Assembly (NCBI RefSeq): GCF_024734385.1
Contig: NZ_JANHAP010000007.1
Coordinates: 1-64,000 of the forward strand
Direction: 5' to 3'
DNA from: Dasania sp. GY-MA-18
GTDB taxonomy: Bacteria > Pseudomonadota > Gammaproteobacteria > Pseudomonadales > Dasaniaceae
DNA: 64,000 nt
Shown here: positions 1-9,195 of the stretch, in pieces
Numbering within the stretch: the stretch's first letter is position 1
Layout: every line of letters starts with the position of its first letter
Notes under the pieces: model-generated
Seen by the model: only the letters and a program-made list of their open reading frames with translations
Databases searched by the model: none
What the model was told of the DNA's origin: nothing
Position numbers and translations under genes: made by a program

Positions 1-72
1 GGTTTCAATAGAGCGCCGGACGGCTTCAAGCCGAAAAGCCTCCGTGTATCGTTTATTGGGTTTGTATTGCAT
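1..72 (-). CDS. IS3-family transposase OrfA, N-terminal 24 codons (runs off left edge)
   Basis: The reverse strand reads an ATG at 72 followed by 24 open codons beginning MQYKPNKRYTEAFRLEAV. This is the usual start of IS3-family OrfA proteins, whose N-terminal helix-turn-helix binds the element's ends. A GAGAGG-like ribosome binding site lies just upstream of the ATG. The rest of OrfA, and OrfB if present, lie outside the window, so intactness cannot be judged. Confidence 0.7.
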   Translation of the reverse strand, partial: MQYKPNKRYTEAFRLEAVRRSIET

Positions 73-98
73 AAACACCTCTCAATTACTTCATTTGA

Positions 99-124
99 AA
101 AGTGTCCGTTCTTTTGGGGTCACA
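99..124. repeat. Probable terminal inverted repeat of the IS3-family element
   Basis: Read on the minus strand, the stretch ending at about 124 begins TGTGACCCCAAAAGAACGG and lies about 30 bases upstream of the transposase ATG. This position and composition fit an IS3-family end. The other end is outside the window, so the exact boundary and target duplication cannot be confirmed. Confidence 0.45.
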
Positions 125-127
125 CCA

Positions 128-154
128 TGCAGCTTGCAGCTTGCAGCTTGCAGT
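128..154. repeat. Heptanucleotide tandem repeat, unit TGCAGCT
   Basis: Nearly four perfect copies of a 7-bp unit lie between the IS end and the end of the Crp-like gene. The same AGCTTGCAG word recurs singly near other gene ends, around 1945, 21030-21070 and 61990-62070. Confidence 0.8.
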
Positions 155-161
155 TCGGCCT

Positions 162-797
162 TTAACGCGTCCCAAACACCACCATAGTCTTGCCTTTTAC
201 GTCTACCAAGCCTTGTTCTTCCAGCGTTTTTAATACGCGGCCTACCATTTCCCTTGAGCAGCCCACTATGCGGCCTATCTCTTGGCGGGTGATTTTGATT
301 TGCATGCCGTCGGGGTGGGTCATGGCGTCGGGTTGTTTGCATAGGTCTAACAGGGTGCGGGCTACTCGGCCGGTGACATCTAAAAAGGCTAGGTCGCCAA
401 CTTTGCGGGTGGTCTCGCGCAGGCGCTTGGCCATTTGCGTGCCTATGGCCATTAGGAATTCGGGGTTTTGCTCGCTGAGTTCGTGAAACTTGGCGTAGCT
501 GATTTCACCTACTTCGCATTCGGTTTTTGCTCTTACCCAGGCGCTGCGTGACTCTTCATTGTCGAACAGTCCCATCTCGCCAAAGAAGTCGCCCTTGTTG
601 AGGTAGGCCACTATCATCTCTTTGCCTTCATCGTCTTCTATTAACACGGTGACGGAGCCATCAATAATATAGTAGAGCGAGTCGCTGGAATCGCCGGCAT
701 AAATCATCGTGCTCTTGGCGGGATAGCGGCGTCTATGGCAGTGGTTGAGGAATACATCAACATTTTTTATATGGGGTGTTAAAGCAACGCTGACCAC
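162..797 (-). CDS. vfr: cAMP-activated global transcription regulator, Crp/Vfr
   Basis: 211-residue CRP/FNR-family activator very similar to Pseudomonas Vfr and E. coli Crp as I recall them. The N-terminal cyclic-nucleotide-binding domain (about residues 15-125) carries the phosphate-cassette motif FFGEMGLF followed by R-S-A-W. The C-terminal winged helix (about 140-205) has the recognition helix [14 protein letters not shown]. The start is GTG at 797, with an AAGGTG ribosome binding site about 5 bases upstream. It is divergent from the OsmC-like gene, as in Pseudomonas. It should bind cAMP and control carbon and virulence-type regulons. The flanking IS element lies downstream and does not interrupt it. 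Confidence 0.93.
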   Translation of the reverse strand: MVSVALTPHIKNVDVFLNHCHRRRYPAKSTMIYAGDSSDSLYYIIDGSVTVLIEDDEGKEMIVAYLNKGDFFGEMGLFDNEESRSAWVRAKTECEVGEISYAKFHELSEQNPEFLMAIGTQMAKRLRETTRKVGDLAFLDVTGRVARTLLDLCKQPDAMTHPDGMQIKITRQEIGRIVGCSREMVGRVLKTLEEQGLVDVKGKTMVVFGTR

Positions 798-986
798 GGG
801 GCACCTTCTCTGTATCTTGCTGTAGTGACATTATTGTGACGCTAAGTATGGCCGTAAATGGCGATAATCGCTACAGTCTAGGGCAAAATGTAGTAGGCCA
901 TAGGCTATTTTTTTATAAGAATGCCTTTATCTGCTGTGTTAAACTCGCATTTTTTCGATTTTGATCAATTAGGTTGTGCAAATATT

Positions 987-1409
987 ATGAAAGCAACAGT
1001 GAGTTGGGATGAGGGTGTTAGCTTTATCGCCGAGTCTGAGACTGGCCACAGGGTCACTATGGATGGCCCGCCGGATTTAGGCGGTCAAAACAAAGGCCCT
1101 AGGCCTATGGAAATGCTGCTTATGGGTATGGGGGGCTGCGCTTCTTTTGATGTGCTCACTATGCTTAAGAAATCGCGCCAAGATGTGGAGAGCTGTGTGG
1201 CCGAGTTAGAGGCCGAGCGGGCCGACGCGGTACCGGCGGTGTTCACCAAAATCCATATGAACTTTGTGGTAACAGGCCGCAACTTAAAAGAATCCCATGT
1301 AAAACGTGCGGTATCACTATCGGCAGAAAAATACTGTTCGGCCTCTATTATGATGGAAGCGGCTGGAGTAGACGTGACTCATGGTTATGAGATTAAAGAT
1401 AGCCTCTAG
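987..1409 (+). CDS. OsmC/Ohr-family protein
   Basis: About 140 residues from ATG 987 (MKATVSWDEGVSF). An upstream in-frame ATG at 921 would add 22 residues that the family normally lacks. The OsmC fold is shown by MGMGGCASFD with the first redox Cys, and KYCSASIM with the second Cys. These paired cysteines reduce organic peroxides in characterised members. The gene lies next to vfr, as its homologue does in P. aeruginosa. The physiological substrate of this subgroup is not established. Confidence 0.85.
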   Translation: MKATVSWDEGVSFIAESETGHRVTMDGPPDLGGQNKGPRPMEMLLMGMGGCASFDVLTMLKKSRQDVESCVAELEAERADAVPAVFTKIHMNFVVTGRNLKESHVKRAVSLSAEKYCSASIMMEAAGVDVTHGYEIKDSL

Positions 1410-1440
1410 TTGACAGTCGCTAGTCGCTAGGAAAAGATTT

Positions 1441-1553
1441 TAGAGACTAGAGACTAGAGACTAGAGACTAGAGACTAGAGACTAGAGACTAGAGACTAGA
1501 GACTAGAGACTAGAGACTAGAGACTAGAGACTAGAGACTAGAGACTAGAGACT
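1441..1553. repeat. Heptanucleotide tandem array, unit TAGAGAC, about 16 copies
   Basis: About 113 bases of an essentially perfect 7-bp repeat lie between the convergent OsmC-like gene and the 117-residue unknown gene. The array ends two bases before the TTA that reverses to that gene's stop codon. It is preceded by a diverged CGCTAGTCGCTAGG copy at about 1418. Copy number in such arrays usually changes by slippage. Confidence 0.95.
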
Positions 1554-1555
1554 GA

Positions 1556-1909
1556 TTACTTTTCTAAGCCTAAGTAACTGGCAATTTCGTTAATATCCGG
1601 CGCCCCTTCTTCGGCGCCGAAGTAACAAACATCTTCGTGCTCATTGTTTACTATCAGCCCTACCACGCATTCAAATTTATATTCTTGGCTTAGGCTGTAG
1701 AGCAAATCTATGGGCTTTTTTAAAGTGAGTTTGCGGTTGGTGTCTATGCGCAGGCCTATAAAAGGCTGCTCACTATCCAGGTTTTTATAGACGGTCGCAC
1801 TGCTGCGGCTTTCGCTTAGCCAGGCATTTATGGCGTTTTCTATTGCCGCTAGCTGGGGCGCAATTTCCTCAGCAAAATCATGGCTATCAATTAAACAATA
1901 TATTTCCAT
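1556..1909 (-). CDS. Hypothetical acidic protein, 117 aa
   Basis: I do not recognise this protein. It has no signal peptide or membrane segment, so it is probably cytoplasmic. Acidic and hydrophobic residues alternate, with a predicted mixed alpha/beta pattern: an N-terminal MEIYCLIDSHDF strand/helix, a central VVGLIVNNEHEDVCYFG strand pair and a C-terminal amphipathic helix. It lies just downstream of coq7 on the same strand, separated by 70 bases that contain a CTTGCCGCT repeat word, so cotranscription is possible. Its stop codon abuts the 7-bp tandem array. Confidence 0.6.
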   Translation of the reverse strand: MEIYCLIDSHDFAEEIAPQLAAIENAINAWLSESRSSATVYKNLDSEQPFIGLRIDTNRKLTLKKPIDLLYSLSQEYKFECVVGLIVNNEHEDVCYFGAEEGAPDINEIASYLGLEK

Positions 1910-1979
1910 AGTCTTATCTATTCTTTGTTCTTGTCGCTTAGCACTTACAGCTTGCCGCTATTTAAGCGGGTAGGCCCGT

Positions 1980-2621
1980 TTAAATATAATAAGTCGTTTT
2001 AGTCATTAAGTTGGAGGTAGCCGACATAAAGTTTTTTAGACTGTCGCTAAAGTCTACCCCGCCAGCTTCTAAGGCTCTAGTGCCATGAGCCTGTTCATCG
2101 ACTAGCATGGTTTCTAAAATGGCTCGGCTGGCAGTATCCTGTTCGGGTAATTGTTGCAGGTGATCGTTTAGGTGCTGGCACACGCGCTCTTCGGTGGCGG
2201 CGACAAAGCCCAGGCTCCATTTATCGCCGGCCAAACCGGCTAAGGCGCCTAAGCTAAACGACATGGCGTAAAAGGCAGGGTTTAAAAAACTGGTATGGCT
2301 GCCCAGTTGTTGCAAACGCTGCTCACACCACACTAAGTGGTCTATCTCTTCTTCGGCGGCGTGTTCCATTTCCTTGCGCACATCGTCCAGCTTGGCGGTA
2401 AGTGCCTGGCCTTGATATAAGGCCTGAGCGCAGACTTCGCCGGTGTGGTTAATGCGCATGAGGCCTGCGATGTGTTTGCGAGTACTGTCGTCAAACGTGG
2501 CGGGCTCACAAGCGTCGGCGGGATTTTTGCGCGCAGCAGTAGCGGCGCTAGGGATTAAGGTGCGCAGCGCCTGATCGGCGTTAACAATCAGTTTATCTAG
2601 GGGGGATAAAAGACGCTGCAT
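1980..2621 (-). CDS. coq7: 3-demethoxyubiquinol 3-hydroxylase, Coq7
   Basis: 213-residue diiron monooxygenase of ubiquinone biosynthesis, catalysing the last ring hydroxylation at the membrane surface. Iron-ligand motifs are visible: [23 protein letters not shown] (ExxH) and, near the C terminus, VDEQAHG. The length fits the bacterial Coq7 family. It replaces the flavin enzyme UbiF found in enterics. The gene is on the same strand as purD, 25 bases downstream of it, and near vfr as in Pseudomonas. Confidence 0.93.
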   Translation of the reverse strand: MQRLLSPLDKLIVNADQALRTLIPSAATAARKNPADACEPATFDDSTRKHIAGLMRINHTGEVCAQALYQGQALTAKLDDVRKEMEHAAEEEIDHLVWCEQRLQQLGSHTSFLNPAFYAMSFSLGALAGLAGDKWSLGFVAATEERVCQHLNDHLQQLPEQDTASRAILETMLVDEQAHGTRALEAGGVDFSDSLKNFMSATSNLMTKTTYYI

Positions 2622-2646
2622 TAGCTTTCCTTATTGGTCGCTGTGC

Positions 2647-3930
2647 TTAGCTGTTTTCGCGGGCTATAGCTCGGTAGGCTATATCATCGCGATAAAACAC
2701 GCCATCCCATTGTATCTGTTTTACCTGAGCATAAGCGGCTGCCTGTGCTTCGGTAACCGTGTTGCCCAAAGCGGTTGCGCACAGTACGCGGCCGCCACTG
2801 GTAACGACTTGGCCGTTTTCCAATTTGGTGCCCGCGTGAAAAACTTTTTCGCTGTCATTGCCTGCGGGTATGCCGCTAATGGCTTGGCCTTTTTGGTAAT
2901 CGGCGGGGTAGCCACCGGCGGCCAGTACTACACCTACAGAGGCACGGCTGTCCCACTCGGCGCTAGTGCTGTCTAGTTTTTTATCTAAAGCGGCGTTGCA
3001 CAAGGCAACTAAATCGCTGTTTAAGCGCAGCATAATTGGCTGGGTTTCGGGGTCACCAAAACGGCAGTTGTATTCAATGACCTTAGGTGCGCCATCGCTG
3101 TTAATCATTAAGCCTGCGTATAAAAATCCAGTGTAGTCATTACCTTCGGCAGCCATGCCAGCCACGGTGGGCTCTATCACTTCTTTCATAATGCGATCGT
3201 GAATGTCGGGGCTAACTACCGGTGCTGGTGAGTATGCTCCCATGCCGCCGGTGTTGGGGCCGGTGTCGCCATTGCCTACGCGCTTGTGATCTTGGCTGGT
3301 GGCCATGGCTAGTACGTTTTTGCCGTCTACCATGACGATAAAGCTGGCTTCTTCACCATCCAAAAATTCTTCTATCACCACGCGGTGGCCAGCTTCACCA
3401 AAGGCGTTGCCCGCTAGCATATCGCGTACTGCTTCTTCAGCTTCGGCTTCGCTCATGGCGACAATAACGCCTTTGCCTGCGGCCAGGCCGTCGGCTTTGA
3501 TAACGATAGGTGCGCCATTGGCTTTAATATAGGCTAGGGCTTGGTCGGTATCGGTAAAGGTTTGGTAGTAGCCAGTAGGGATATTGTGGCGGGCTAAAAA
3601 ATCTTTGGTGAACGCTTTGGAGCCTTCTAATTGCGCGGCACCTTTAGAGGGGCCAAAGCAGCGTAAGTTACGCTCTTGGAAAAAATTAACCACGCCTTCA
3701 ACTAGCGGCGCTTCGGGGCCGACTATGGTCAGGCCTACATTGTTTTGTTCGGCAAAAGTGGCTAAGCCTGCAAAGTCCATAACGTCTATGGCGACGTTGG
3801 CGCATTTGTTTTCAGTGGCGGTGCCGGCGTTGCCTGGGGCAACAAAAACGGTTTCTACATCGGGAGATTGGGCGGCTTTCCACGCTAGGGCGTGCTCGCG
3901 GCCGCCGGAACCAATTATTAGAACGTTCAT
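2647..3930 (-). CDS. purD: Phosphoribosylamine-glycine ligase
   Basis: 427-residue ATP-grasp enzyme of de novo purine synthesis (5-phosphoribosylamine + glycine + ATP to GAR). The N terminus MNVLIIGSGGREHALAWK is the family signature. GPNTGGMGAYSPAP and the metal-binding EYNCRFGDPETQ follow in order. Length is typical. The next gene upstream on the same strand is purH, but a 600-bp repeat-filled gap separates them, so purD may have its own promoter. Confidence 0.97.
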   Translation of the reverse strand: MNVLIIGSGGREHALAWKAAQSPDVETVFVAPGNAGTATENKCANVAIDVMDFAGLATFAEQNNVGLTIVGPEAPLVEGVVNFFQERNLRCFGPSKGAAQLEGSKAFTKDFLARHNIPTGYYQTFTDTDQALAYIKANGAPIVIKADGLAAGKGVIVAMSEAEAEEAVRDMLAGNAFGEAGHRVVIEEFLDGEEASFIVMVDGKNVLAMATSQDHKRVGNGDTGPNTGGMGAYSPAPVVSPDIHDRIMKEVIEPTVAGMAAEGNDYTGFLYAGLMINSDGAPKVIEYNCRFGDPETQPIMLRLNSDLVALCNAALDKKLDSTSAEWDSRASVGVVLAAGGYPADYQKGQAISGIPAGNDSEKVFHAGTKLENGQVVTSGGRVLCATALGNTVTEAQAAAYAQVKQIQWDGVFYRDDIAYRAIARENS

Positions 3931-3950
3931 GTTTTGTCTCTACTGTTGTA

Positions 3951-4545
3951 TGTCTTTTGTCATTCCCGCGGGGCGGGAGTCCAGTGTTATGGTAGCTGGT
4001 ATGTGCTTGTTATACCGGTGTAAGCCGGTATCCATGTCTTGTTGCCATTCTCACAACGGCGGGAAAACATGCTTAATTTTTTATGTTCTTTACTATTAAT
4101 GTGCAAATACTTTAGTAAAGGTTTCGCCCTTTTGGGCGAGTTCATTTTCTTTGTTTGCCCAAAGAAAACAGAACCAAAAGAAAGGGCACCCCTAGTCCGT
4201 CGTCGGCTACGCCGATACCCTGCGCTACTCATAAACTAGCGGCCGCTGCGGAACTCACAAAATAAAAATACTTAATTTTTATTTTGCTCAAACAGTCCTC
4301 GCTGCTTCGCGCCGCTACTTTATTGCGTTGCTCGGCGACTCCCAAGGGGAGTATGGCGCTTCGTAGATGTATCTACTATGCGCCAAAGTTTGTTTTAGTA
4401 ACAATAAAACCTCTCCGATGTGGAGAGGGAGAGATTTTTCGTTGAGGCAAGGCGGAATCGTTTTGAGCAGCGCAGCTTATAACTATAAGTGAGCAGCGCA
4501 GAAACGGTTCCAACGCAGCATCGACGGAAAAGATCCCCTCGAGTT
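3951..4545. repeat. Gene-free region filled with dispersed hairpin repeats (purH-purD gap)
   Basis: No credible gene is seen in about 600 bases. The region holds a GTCATTCCCGC...GCGGGAGTC type hairpin (about 3958-3983) and a second small palindrome, CCGGTGTAAGCCGG. A segment with TTTCGCCCTTTTGGGCGA and a TTCTTTG...CAAAGAA inverted pair lies at about 4120-4195; similar sequences recur between genes in many gammaproteobacteria as far as I recall. A CGCTGCTTCGCGCCG stretch follows, then the element listed next. Short reading frames here look like by-products of these repeats. Confidence 0.7.
4433..4535. repeat. Imperfect palindromic intergenic element downstream of purH
   Basis: About 90 bases centred on CTTATAACTATAAG, with GAGCAGCGCAG on both sides and GGAATCGTTTT mirrored by a related AAACGGTTCC arm. 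The outer ends TTTTCGTTGAGG and CGACGGAAAA are also roughly complementary. From memory, very similar elements occur between genes in other marine gammaproteobacteria. The folded transcript could cap the 3' end of purH mRNA. Confidence 0.6.
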
Positions 4546-4547
4546 AT

Positions 4548-6125
4548 TTAATGGCGGAAATGGCGCATACCGGTGAATACCATGGCCATGCCGGCTTCGT
4601 CGGCCGCCGCTATTACTTCATCGTCGCGCATAGAACCACCGGGCTGTATAACCGCTGCTATTCCTGCTTCTGCGGCGCTATCTATGCCGTCGCGGAAGGG
4701 GAAGAAGGCGTCGCTGGCCATGACTGAACCTTTAACGGTTAGGCCGGCATGTTCGGCTTTGATGCCGGCGATGCGGGCTGAGTTGATGCGGCTCATTTGG
4801 CCGGCGCCTACGCCTATGGTGCGGCCGCCACTGCCGTAGATGATGGCGTTGGATTTAACAAACTTGGCTACTTTCCAGGCGAATAATAGGTCGCGGATTT
4901 CTTGCTCAGTAGGCTGGCGCTTGCTGACGATTTTTAAGTCGGCGGCGGTGATGCTGCCTAGGTCGCGGTCTTGTACTAACAGGCCGCCGTTGACGCGTTT
5001 GTAGTCCAGGTCGGCAACAGCTTCGCCCCAGGCGCCGCACTCTAATAGGCGTACGTTTTTCTTTTCGGCAACGGCGGCTTTAGCGGCGTCGCTAATAGAA
5101 GGAGCGATAATGACTTCTACAAACTGACGCTCGCAAATCGCGGTAGCGGTTTCGGCATCCAGCTCGCGGTTAAAAGCGATAATGCCGCCAAAGGCTGATT
5201 CGGTGTCGGTGGCAAAGGCCAGGTCGTAGGCTGCTAAGATGTTGTCGGCTACGGCTACACCACAGGGGTTGGCGTGCTTAACAATAACGCAGGCGGGCTC
5301 GTCGAATTGCTTGACGCATTCAAGCGCGGCATCGGTATCAGCGATGTTGTTGTACGAAAGCTCTTTGCCTTGCAATTGGGTGGCGGTGGCAATAGAGCCA
5401 GCTTGTGGATTTTTTTCTACATAAAATGCAGATTTTTGGTGTGAGTTTTCACCGTAGCGCAGGTCCTGCACTTTATTGAACTGACTGTTGTAAGTGCGTG
5501 GGAAGTCTGCGCTGCCACCGGGAACCATGCGGCCAAAGTAATTGGCGATAGCGCCATCGTAGGCGGCGGTGTGTTCATAGGCTTTAATTGCTAGGTCGAA
5601 GCGAGTGGCCTGTGAAGTGCAGCCATTGTTGGCTGTCATTTCTTCAATAATGCTGCTGTAGTCGCTGGCGTTAACTACGATGTTTACAAAAGCATTATTT
5701 TTAGCTGCCGCACGCACCATGGTGGGGCCGCCTATGTCTATGTTTTCTATGGCGTCTTCTAATGAGCAATCGGGCTTGGCAACGGTTTGTTCAAAGGGGT
5801 AGAGGTTAACCACGACCATGTCTATGGCGTTAATGCCGTGCTCGGCCATCACGCTGTCGTCTTGGCCTCTGCGACCTAAGATGCCGCCGTGTACTTTGGG
5901 ATGCAGCGTTTTTACGCGGCCATCCATCATTTCGGGGAAGCCGGTGTAATCAGAAACCTCTATTGCCGGAATGTTGTTGTCGCACAATAATTTGTATGTG
6001 CCGCCGGTAGATAAAATCTCTACGCCTTGTTGGTTTAAGGCTTGGGCAAATTCAACGATGCCGGATTTATCGGAGACGCTGATTAGGGCGCGTTTAATGG
6101 GAAGAAATGTTTGCTCGTTGCTCAT
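4548..6125 (-). CDS. purH: Bifunctional AICAR transformylase/IMP cyclohydrolase
   Basis: About 525 residues from ATG 6125 ([20 protein letters not shown]). A TTG four codons upstream is possible but less likely. The IMP cyclohydrolase (MGS-like) domain covers roughly residues 10-150. The AICAR transformylase domain follows, with [10 protein letters not shown] and the C-terminal FFPFRDGID and [11 protein letters not shown] motifs. It catalyses the last two steps of IMP synthesis. It lies downstream of fis, separated by a terminator, and upstream of purD. Confidence 0.96.
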   Translation of the reverse strand: MSNEQTFLPIKRALISVSDKSGIVEFAQALNQQGVEILSTGGTYKLLCDNNIPAIEVSDYTGFPEMMDGRVKTLHPKVHGGILGRRGQDDSVMAEHGINAIDMVVVNLYPFEQTVAKPDCSLEDAIENIDIGGPTMVRAAAKNNAFVNIVVNASDYSSIIEEMTANNGCTSQATRFDLAIKAYEHTAAYDGAIANYFGRMVPGGSADFPRTYNSQFNKVQDLRYGENSHQKSAFYVEKNPQAGSIATATQLQGKELSYNNIADTDAALECVKQFDEPACVIVKHANPCGVAVADNILAAYDLAFATDTESAFGGIIAFNRELDAETATAICERQFVEVIIAPSISDAAKAAVAEKKNVRLLECGAWGEAVADLDYKRVNGGLLVQDRDLGSITAADLKIVSKRQPTEQEIRDLLFAWKVAKFVKSNAIIYGSGGRTIGVGAGQMSRINSARIAGIKAEHAGLTVKGSVMASDAFFPFRDGIDSAAEAGIAAVIQPGGSMRDDEVIAAADEAGMAMVFTGMRHFRH

Positions 6126-6180
6126 ATCGCTAGTCAAAACTCTTAGAGGTTAAAGGTTAGGGCGTGAGAGGGGCGCTAAT

Positions 6181-6219
6181 AAAAAAGGCCAGAGCATATG
6201 ACCGATTAGCTCTGGCCTT
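6181..6219 (-). terminator. Intrinsic terminator of the dusB-fis operon
   Basis: A perfect 11-bp stem (6185-6195 with 6209-6219) is followed on the minus strand by a run of T. It sits directly after the fis stop codon and before purH. Confidence 0.85.
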
Positions 6220-6231
6220 AATACGCAGGGC

Positions 6232-6573
6232 TTATAGTAAGCCGTACTGCTTTAACTTTTTGCGTAAAGTACCGCGGTTTAAACCTAACAGCTGTGATGT
6301 TTTGGTTTGGTTGTTGCGGGTGTACTTCATCACTTCTTCTAATAGTGGTGCCTCTACCTCTGACAGTACCATTTCGTAAACGTCGGTAACGTCTTGGCCA
6401 TCCAGGTGTGAAAAATAATTGTTTAAAGCAATGGCCACGCTGTCGCGTAAGGTTTGAGCCTGGGCAACGGGTGCATGGGTCAAATGTTGCTTTTGTTGGT
6501 CGGTGCTTGAGACTGCCTCGGCTGCCGGTGCTGCTGCTGTAATATTGCCGAAAGTTGAGTCACTTGGGTTCAT
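6232..6573 (-). CDS. fis: DNA-binding protein Fis
   Basis: 113-residue nucleoid protein. The C-terminal helix-turn-helix [19 protein letters not shown] is typical, as is the preceding helix [18 protein letters not shown]. The N-terminal ~35 residues are a longer, Ala/Gln-rich tail than in E. coli Fis (98 aa). Fis homodimers bend DNA and tune rRNA and metabolic promoters. The start overlaps the dusB stop by 4 bases, the conserved dusB-fis arrangement, so expression is from the dusB promoter. Confidence 0.96.
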   Translation of the reverse strand: MNPSDSTFGNITAAAPAAEAVSSTDQQKQHLTHAPVAQAQTLRDSVAIALNNYFSHLDGQDVTDVYEMVLSEVEAPLLEEVMKYTRNNQTKTSQLLGLNRGTLRKKLKQYGLL

Positions 6574-7571
6574 GCTGCTTTTTCCTTTGTATTCAACGGC
6601 AACATCAAATCGCTGGCAAACAACTCAGTAATAGCCTGGCGCTGGTCATGGGCGCTGTCTAACTGGTTGAAGAGCTTTCTGAAGTTACCGTTATTGGTGT
6701 GTTCTTTTAAGTACCAGCCCACATGTTTGCGGGCTATTTTAACTCCCATAAATTCGCCGTAAAAGGCGTATAGCGCGTCCAGGTGTTGTAGTAGCGTGTG
6801 ACGCACTTGGTGCTGGTCGGGAGCGGCTACTATAACATTGTTGCACAAAAATTGATCTATCTGATGACAGATCCACGGCCTTCCTTGAGCGGCGCGGCCT
6901 ACCATAACGGCATCTGCGCCAGTGTGTTCTATCACTTGCTTGGCTTTGGCGGGCGAGTCTATATCGCCATTAGCAATAATCGGTATATTTACCGCTGCTT
7001 TAATAGCCGCAATAGTGTCGTACTCGGCTTCGCCCTTAAACGCGCAGGCGCGGGTGCGGCCGTGTACGGTAAGAGCGGCGATGCCGTGGTCTTCGGCTAT
7101 GCGGGCTATGCTGACGCCGTTGCGTTGCTCCGGCGACCAGCCGGTGCGTATTTTTAAGGTCACCGGTATGTCTACGGCGGCGACCACGGCCTGCAAAATA
7201 TCGCTAACCAGTACCTCGTCTTTCATCAATGCTGAGCCTGCGGCTTTTTTGCAGACTTTTTTTGCCGGGCAGCCCATATTGATATCAATAATTTGGGCGC
7301 CCATGGCGGCATTGAGTTTGGCGGCTTGCGCCATCATCTCGGCATCACCACCGGCAATTTGTACCGAGCGTAAGCCTTGCTCACCTTCGTGATTGAGACG
7401 GTATTGCGATTTGCGGCTATGCCATAGCGAGCTATCACTGGTCACCATTTCGGATACGGCCAAACCCACGCCATAGCTTTTGCACATTTGGCGAAAAGGG
7501 CGGTCGGTTACGCCAGCCATAGGGGCTAGAACAACGCGGCTGTCCAATTGATAGTGGCCGATTTGCAACAT
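6570..7571 (-). CDS. dusB: tRNA-dihydrouridine synthase B
   Basis: FMN-dependent enzyme reducing specific uridines of the tRNA D-loop. From ATG 7571 it is 333 residues ([20 protein letters not shown]), matching family length. An in-frame ATG at 7652 would add 27 residues not found in homologues. Visible motifs are [33 protein letters not shown] with the catalytic Cys, the FMN-contact LKIRTGW, and [13 protein letters not shown]. It is the first gene of dusB-fis. Confidence 0.94.
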   Translation of the reverse strand: MLQIGHYQLDSRVVLAPMAGVTDRPFRQMCKSYGVGLAVSEMVTSDSSLWHSRKSQYRLNHEGEQGLRSVQIAGGDAEMMAQAAKLNAAMGAQIIDINMGCPAKKVCKKAAGSALMKDEVLVSDILQAVVAAVDIPVTLKIRTGWSPEQRNGVSIARIAEDHGIAALTVHGRTRACAFKGEAEYDTIAAIKAAVNIPIIANGDIDSPAKAKQVIEHTGADAVMVGRAAQGRPWICHQIDQFLCNNVIVAAPDQHQVRHTLLQHLDALYAFYGEFMGVKIARKHVGWYLKEHTNNGNFRKLFNQLDSAHDQRQAITELFASDLMLPLNTKEKAA

Positions 7572-7791
7572 GGGTTTAGGGTTATTCCGAGCAAGTGTGG
7601 CGTGCTGTTTCGTGGCGTTGTTTGGCTGCCAGAGTCGCGTCGCGCTAATCATTTGCGAGGCTGTTTAGGGCCTCCCAAAAAGAGGGCGCTATGATAATGC
7701 TAAGCCGCGCGGGGTTAAAGCTTTATCGTGCAACTTTTATACAATTTTTTTGCGGTAATTTGCCCAATAGTATGGTATTGGGCGAGGGGGT

Positions 7792-9195
7792 TTATTGCGG
7801 TAAAAAGCGCAATTGGTAGTTAACTGCGGCCGAACCGGGGTCGATTATGTCTAAAGAGATGTGTATGGGTTGCTTGGCGGGCATCATGCTGCGGCCGGTA
7901 AGCTCGCCAGCGAGATAGTCGCTGGGGCTAAAGCGGCGGCCGGCAATAATCTGGCCGTCTATGTCGGTAAACTGTAATTCCAGTAGCGGGAAGGGCTGCT
8001 GAAAACTGGCCAAATTGGTCATCATCGCATCTACCACTAAGGCATTTTGGGCCTTGGGATGGCTGCGCACCATTAAGTTGCTGGAGCGAATCAGGCCTAT
8101 GTCATGCAGGGCGGGTAGCTGGCAGCCGCTAACTTGGCACAGTGTTTGGAATAATGGCCGGTACTGCTGATGGCGTGCCAGGCTGTCGAAGTTGTATTGT
8201 ATATATTGTGCAGGCAGGCCTAGGGCGGCGACGAGTATGGCTGCGCGCCACAGCCAGCGATAGCTGTTTTGGCTGATAGTGCTGCTGGCTATTTCTACGG
8301 GTTCGGGTTCTATATTAGAAAGCAGCGGTTTGCCTTGCGCAGGGGCGTGGCCTATGCGGTCGCCGGCAGCAAAGCTTGAGGGCTGCGGTGCCAAGTCAGC
8401 TTCGTCTACGGAGTCGTGTTCGCCGGTGAGCGATTGCGAGTGCAGGTCATAGTTGTTTTCGGGGGCTTCATTGAGCAGTGCGACCAAGTCGGGGTCTAGC
8501 TCTGGGCCGGGCTTGCTAACCGAGGCTATGCTTTCTTCTAGCATCTCAGGGTGCAGGTCGAAGGCGGGTTTGGGCTTGGGGGCGGGTTCGTCCTCGTCTT
8601 CTTCTAATAGTTTTTCGGCCCAGTCGTCTTCACTGCTGTCGTCTTCGTCGCCGTTCTCGTCTAGATCTTTAAAGACGGCGCTGGGGCTGGACTCCCAGCT
8701 GTCCATATCTAAAAAGCTGTCGCTTAAGTGGCTGTCTAGCTCAAAGTCTTGCTCGGCGAACAAGGTTTCGTCGTCAGGCTCTAGCAGGGGCTGCTGGCTG
8801 GTGTTATCAAAGATGAGCTCGTCGTCATCGGCTGTTTCGATCAAGCTTTCGGGCTCGTCATCGTCCACAAAGATGAGCTCGTCGCTATCGTCTTGCTCGC
8901 TGGCTGCCGAGGGGCTTTCGGTTTCTTCGTCGTCGGCAAAGAGTTGTTCGGTATCTATATCGTCGCCGATAAGAAAGTCGTCATCGTCTAAGTCGTCAAA
9001 ACTGTCGTCTATAGAGGTGGCGGGGATGGCCTCACTACTGGCGGCGGGTTTGTTTTCCCCCAGCCAGTGATCGGGGGCATTAAAAATATGTAGGCAGGAG
9101 CCACAGCGCACGGCGCCGTTGGCGATGTCTAGCTGAGCGTCAGTGACTCTAAAAGAGGTCTGACATTTAGGGCATTGTGTAACCCTACTGGACAT
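7792..9195 (-). CDS. Zinc-ribbon and DUF3426 domain membrane-anchored protein
   Basis: 467 residues. The N terminus (about 6-40) is an MJ0042-type zinc ribbon, CPKCQTSF...CGSCLHIF. Residues about 60-290 are a very acidic, low-complexity D/E/S-rich linker. One membrane segment follows (WLWRAAILVAALGLPAQY, about 318-335). The C terminus fits the DUF3426 domain (SGCQLPALHDIGLIRSSNL, then a beta-rich stretch). The same kind of gene lies next to prmA in other gammaproteobacteria. Its function is unknown. The zinc ribbon would be cytoplasmic and DUF3426 periplasmic. Confidence 0.85.
   Translation of the reverse strand: MSSRVTQCPKCQTSFRVTDAQLDIANGAVRCGSCLHIFNAPDHWLGENKPAASSEAIPATSIDDSFDDLDDDDFLIGDDIDTEQLFADDEETESPSAASEQDDSDELIFVDDDEPESLIETADDDELIFDNTSQQPLLEPDDETLFAEQDFELDSHLSDSFLDMDSWESSPSAVFKDLDENGDEDDSSEDDWAEKLLEEDEDEPAPKPKPAFDLHPEMLEESIASVSKPGPELDPDLVALLNEAPENNYDLHSQSLTGEHDSVDEADLAPQPSSFAAGDRIGHAPAQGKPLLSNIEPEPVEIASSTISQNSYRWLWRAAILVAALGLPAQYIQYNFDSLARHQQYRPLFQTLCQVSGCQLPALHDIGLIRSSNLMVRSHPKAQNALVVDAMMTNLASFQQPFPLLELQFTDIDGQIIAGRRFSPSDYLAGELTGRSMMPAKQPIHISLDIIDPGSAAVNYQLRFLPQ

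Noticed and set aside
1441..1553. CRISPR or phase-variation control of a contingency gene
   Set aside because: The unit is 7 bases with no spacers, and the array lies after two stop codons, not within a promoter or reading frame. Effects on transcript ends remain possible.
3987..4239. Overlapping frames on both strands (FFGQTKKMN... and FVCPKKTEPKE...)
   Set aside because: They arise from the TTCTTTG...CAAAGAA repeat. Such spurious proteins are predicted wherever this repeat occurs.
8453..9070. Long plus-strand frame of 205 codons, extremely Ser-rich
   Set aside because: It is the reverse complement of the acidic linker of the zinc-ribbon protein; Asp/Glu codons read backwards give Ser. No independent support.
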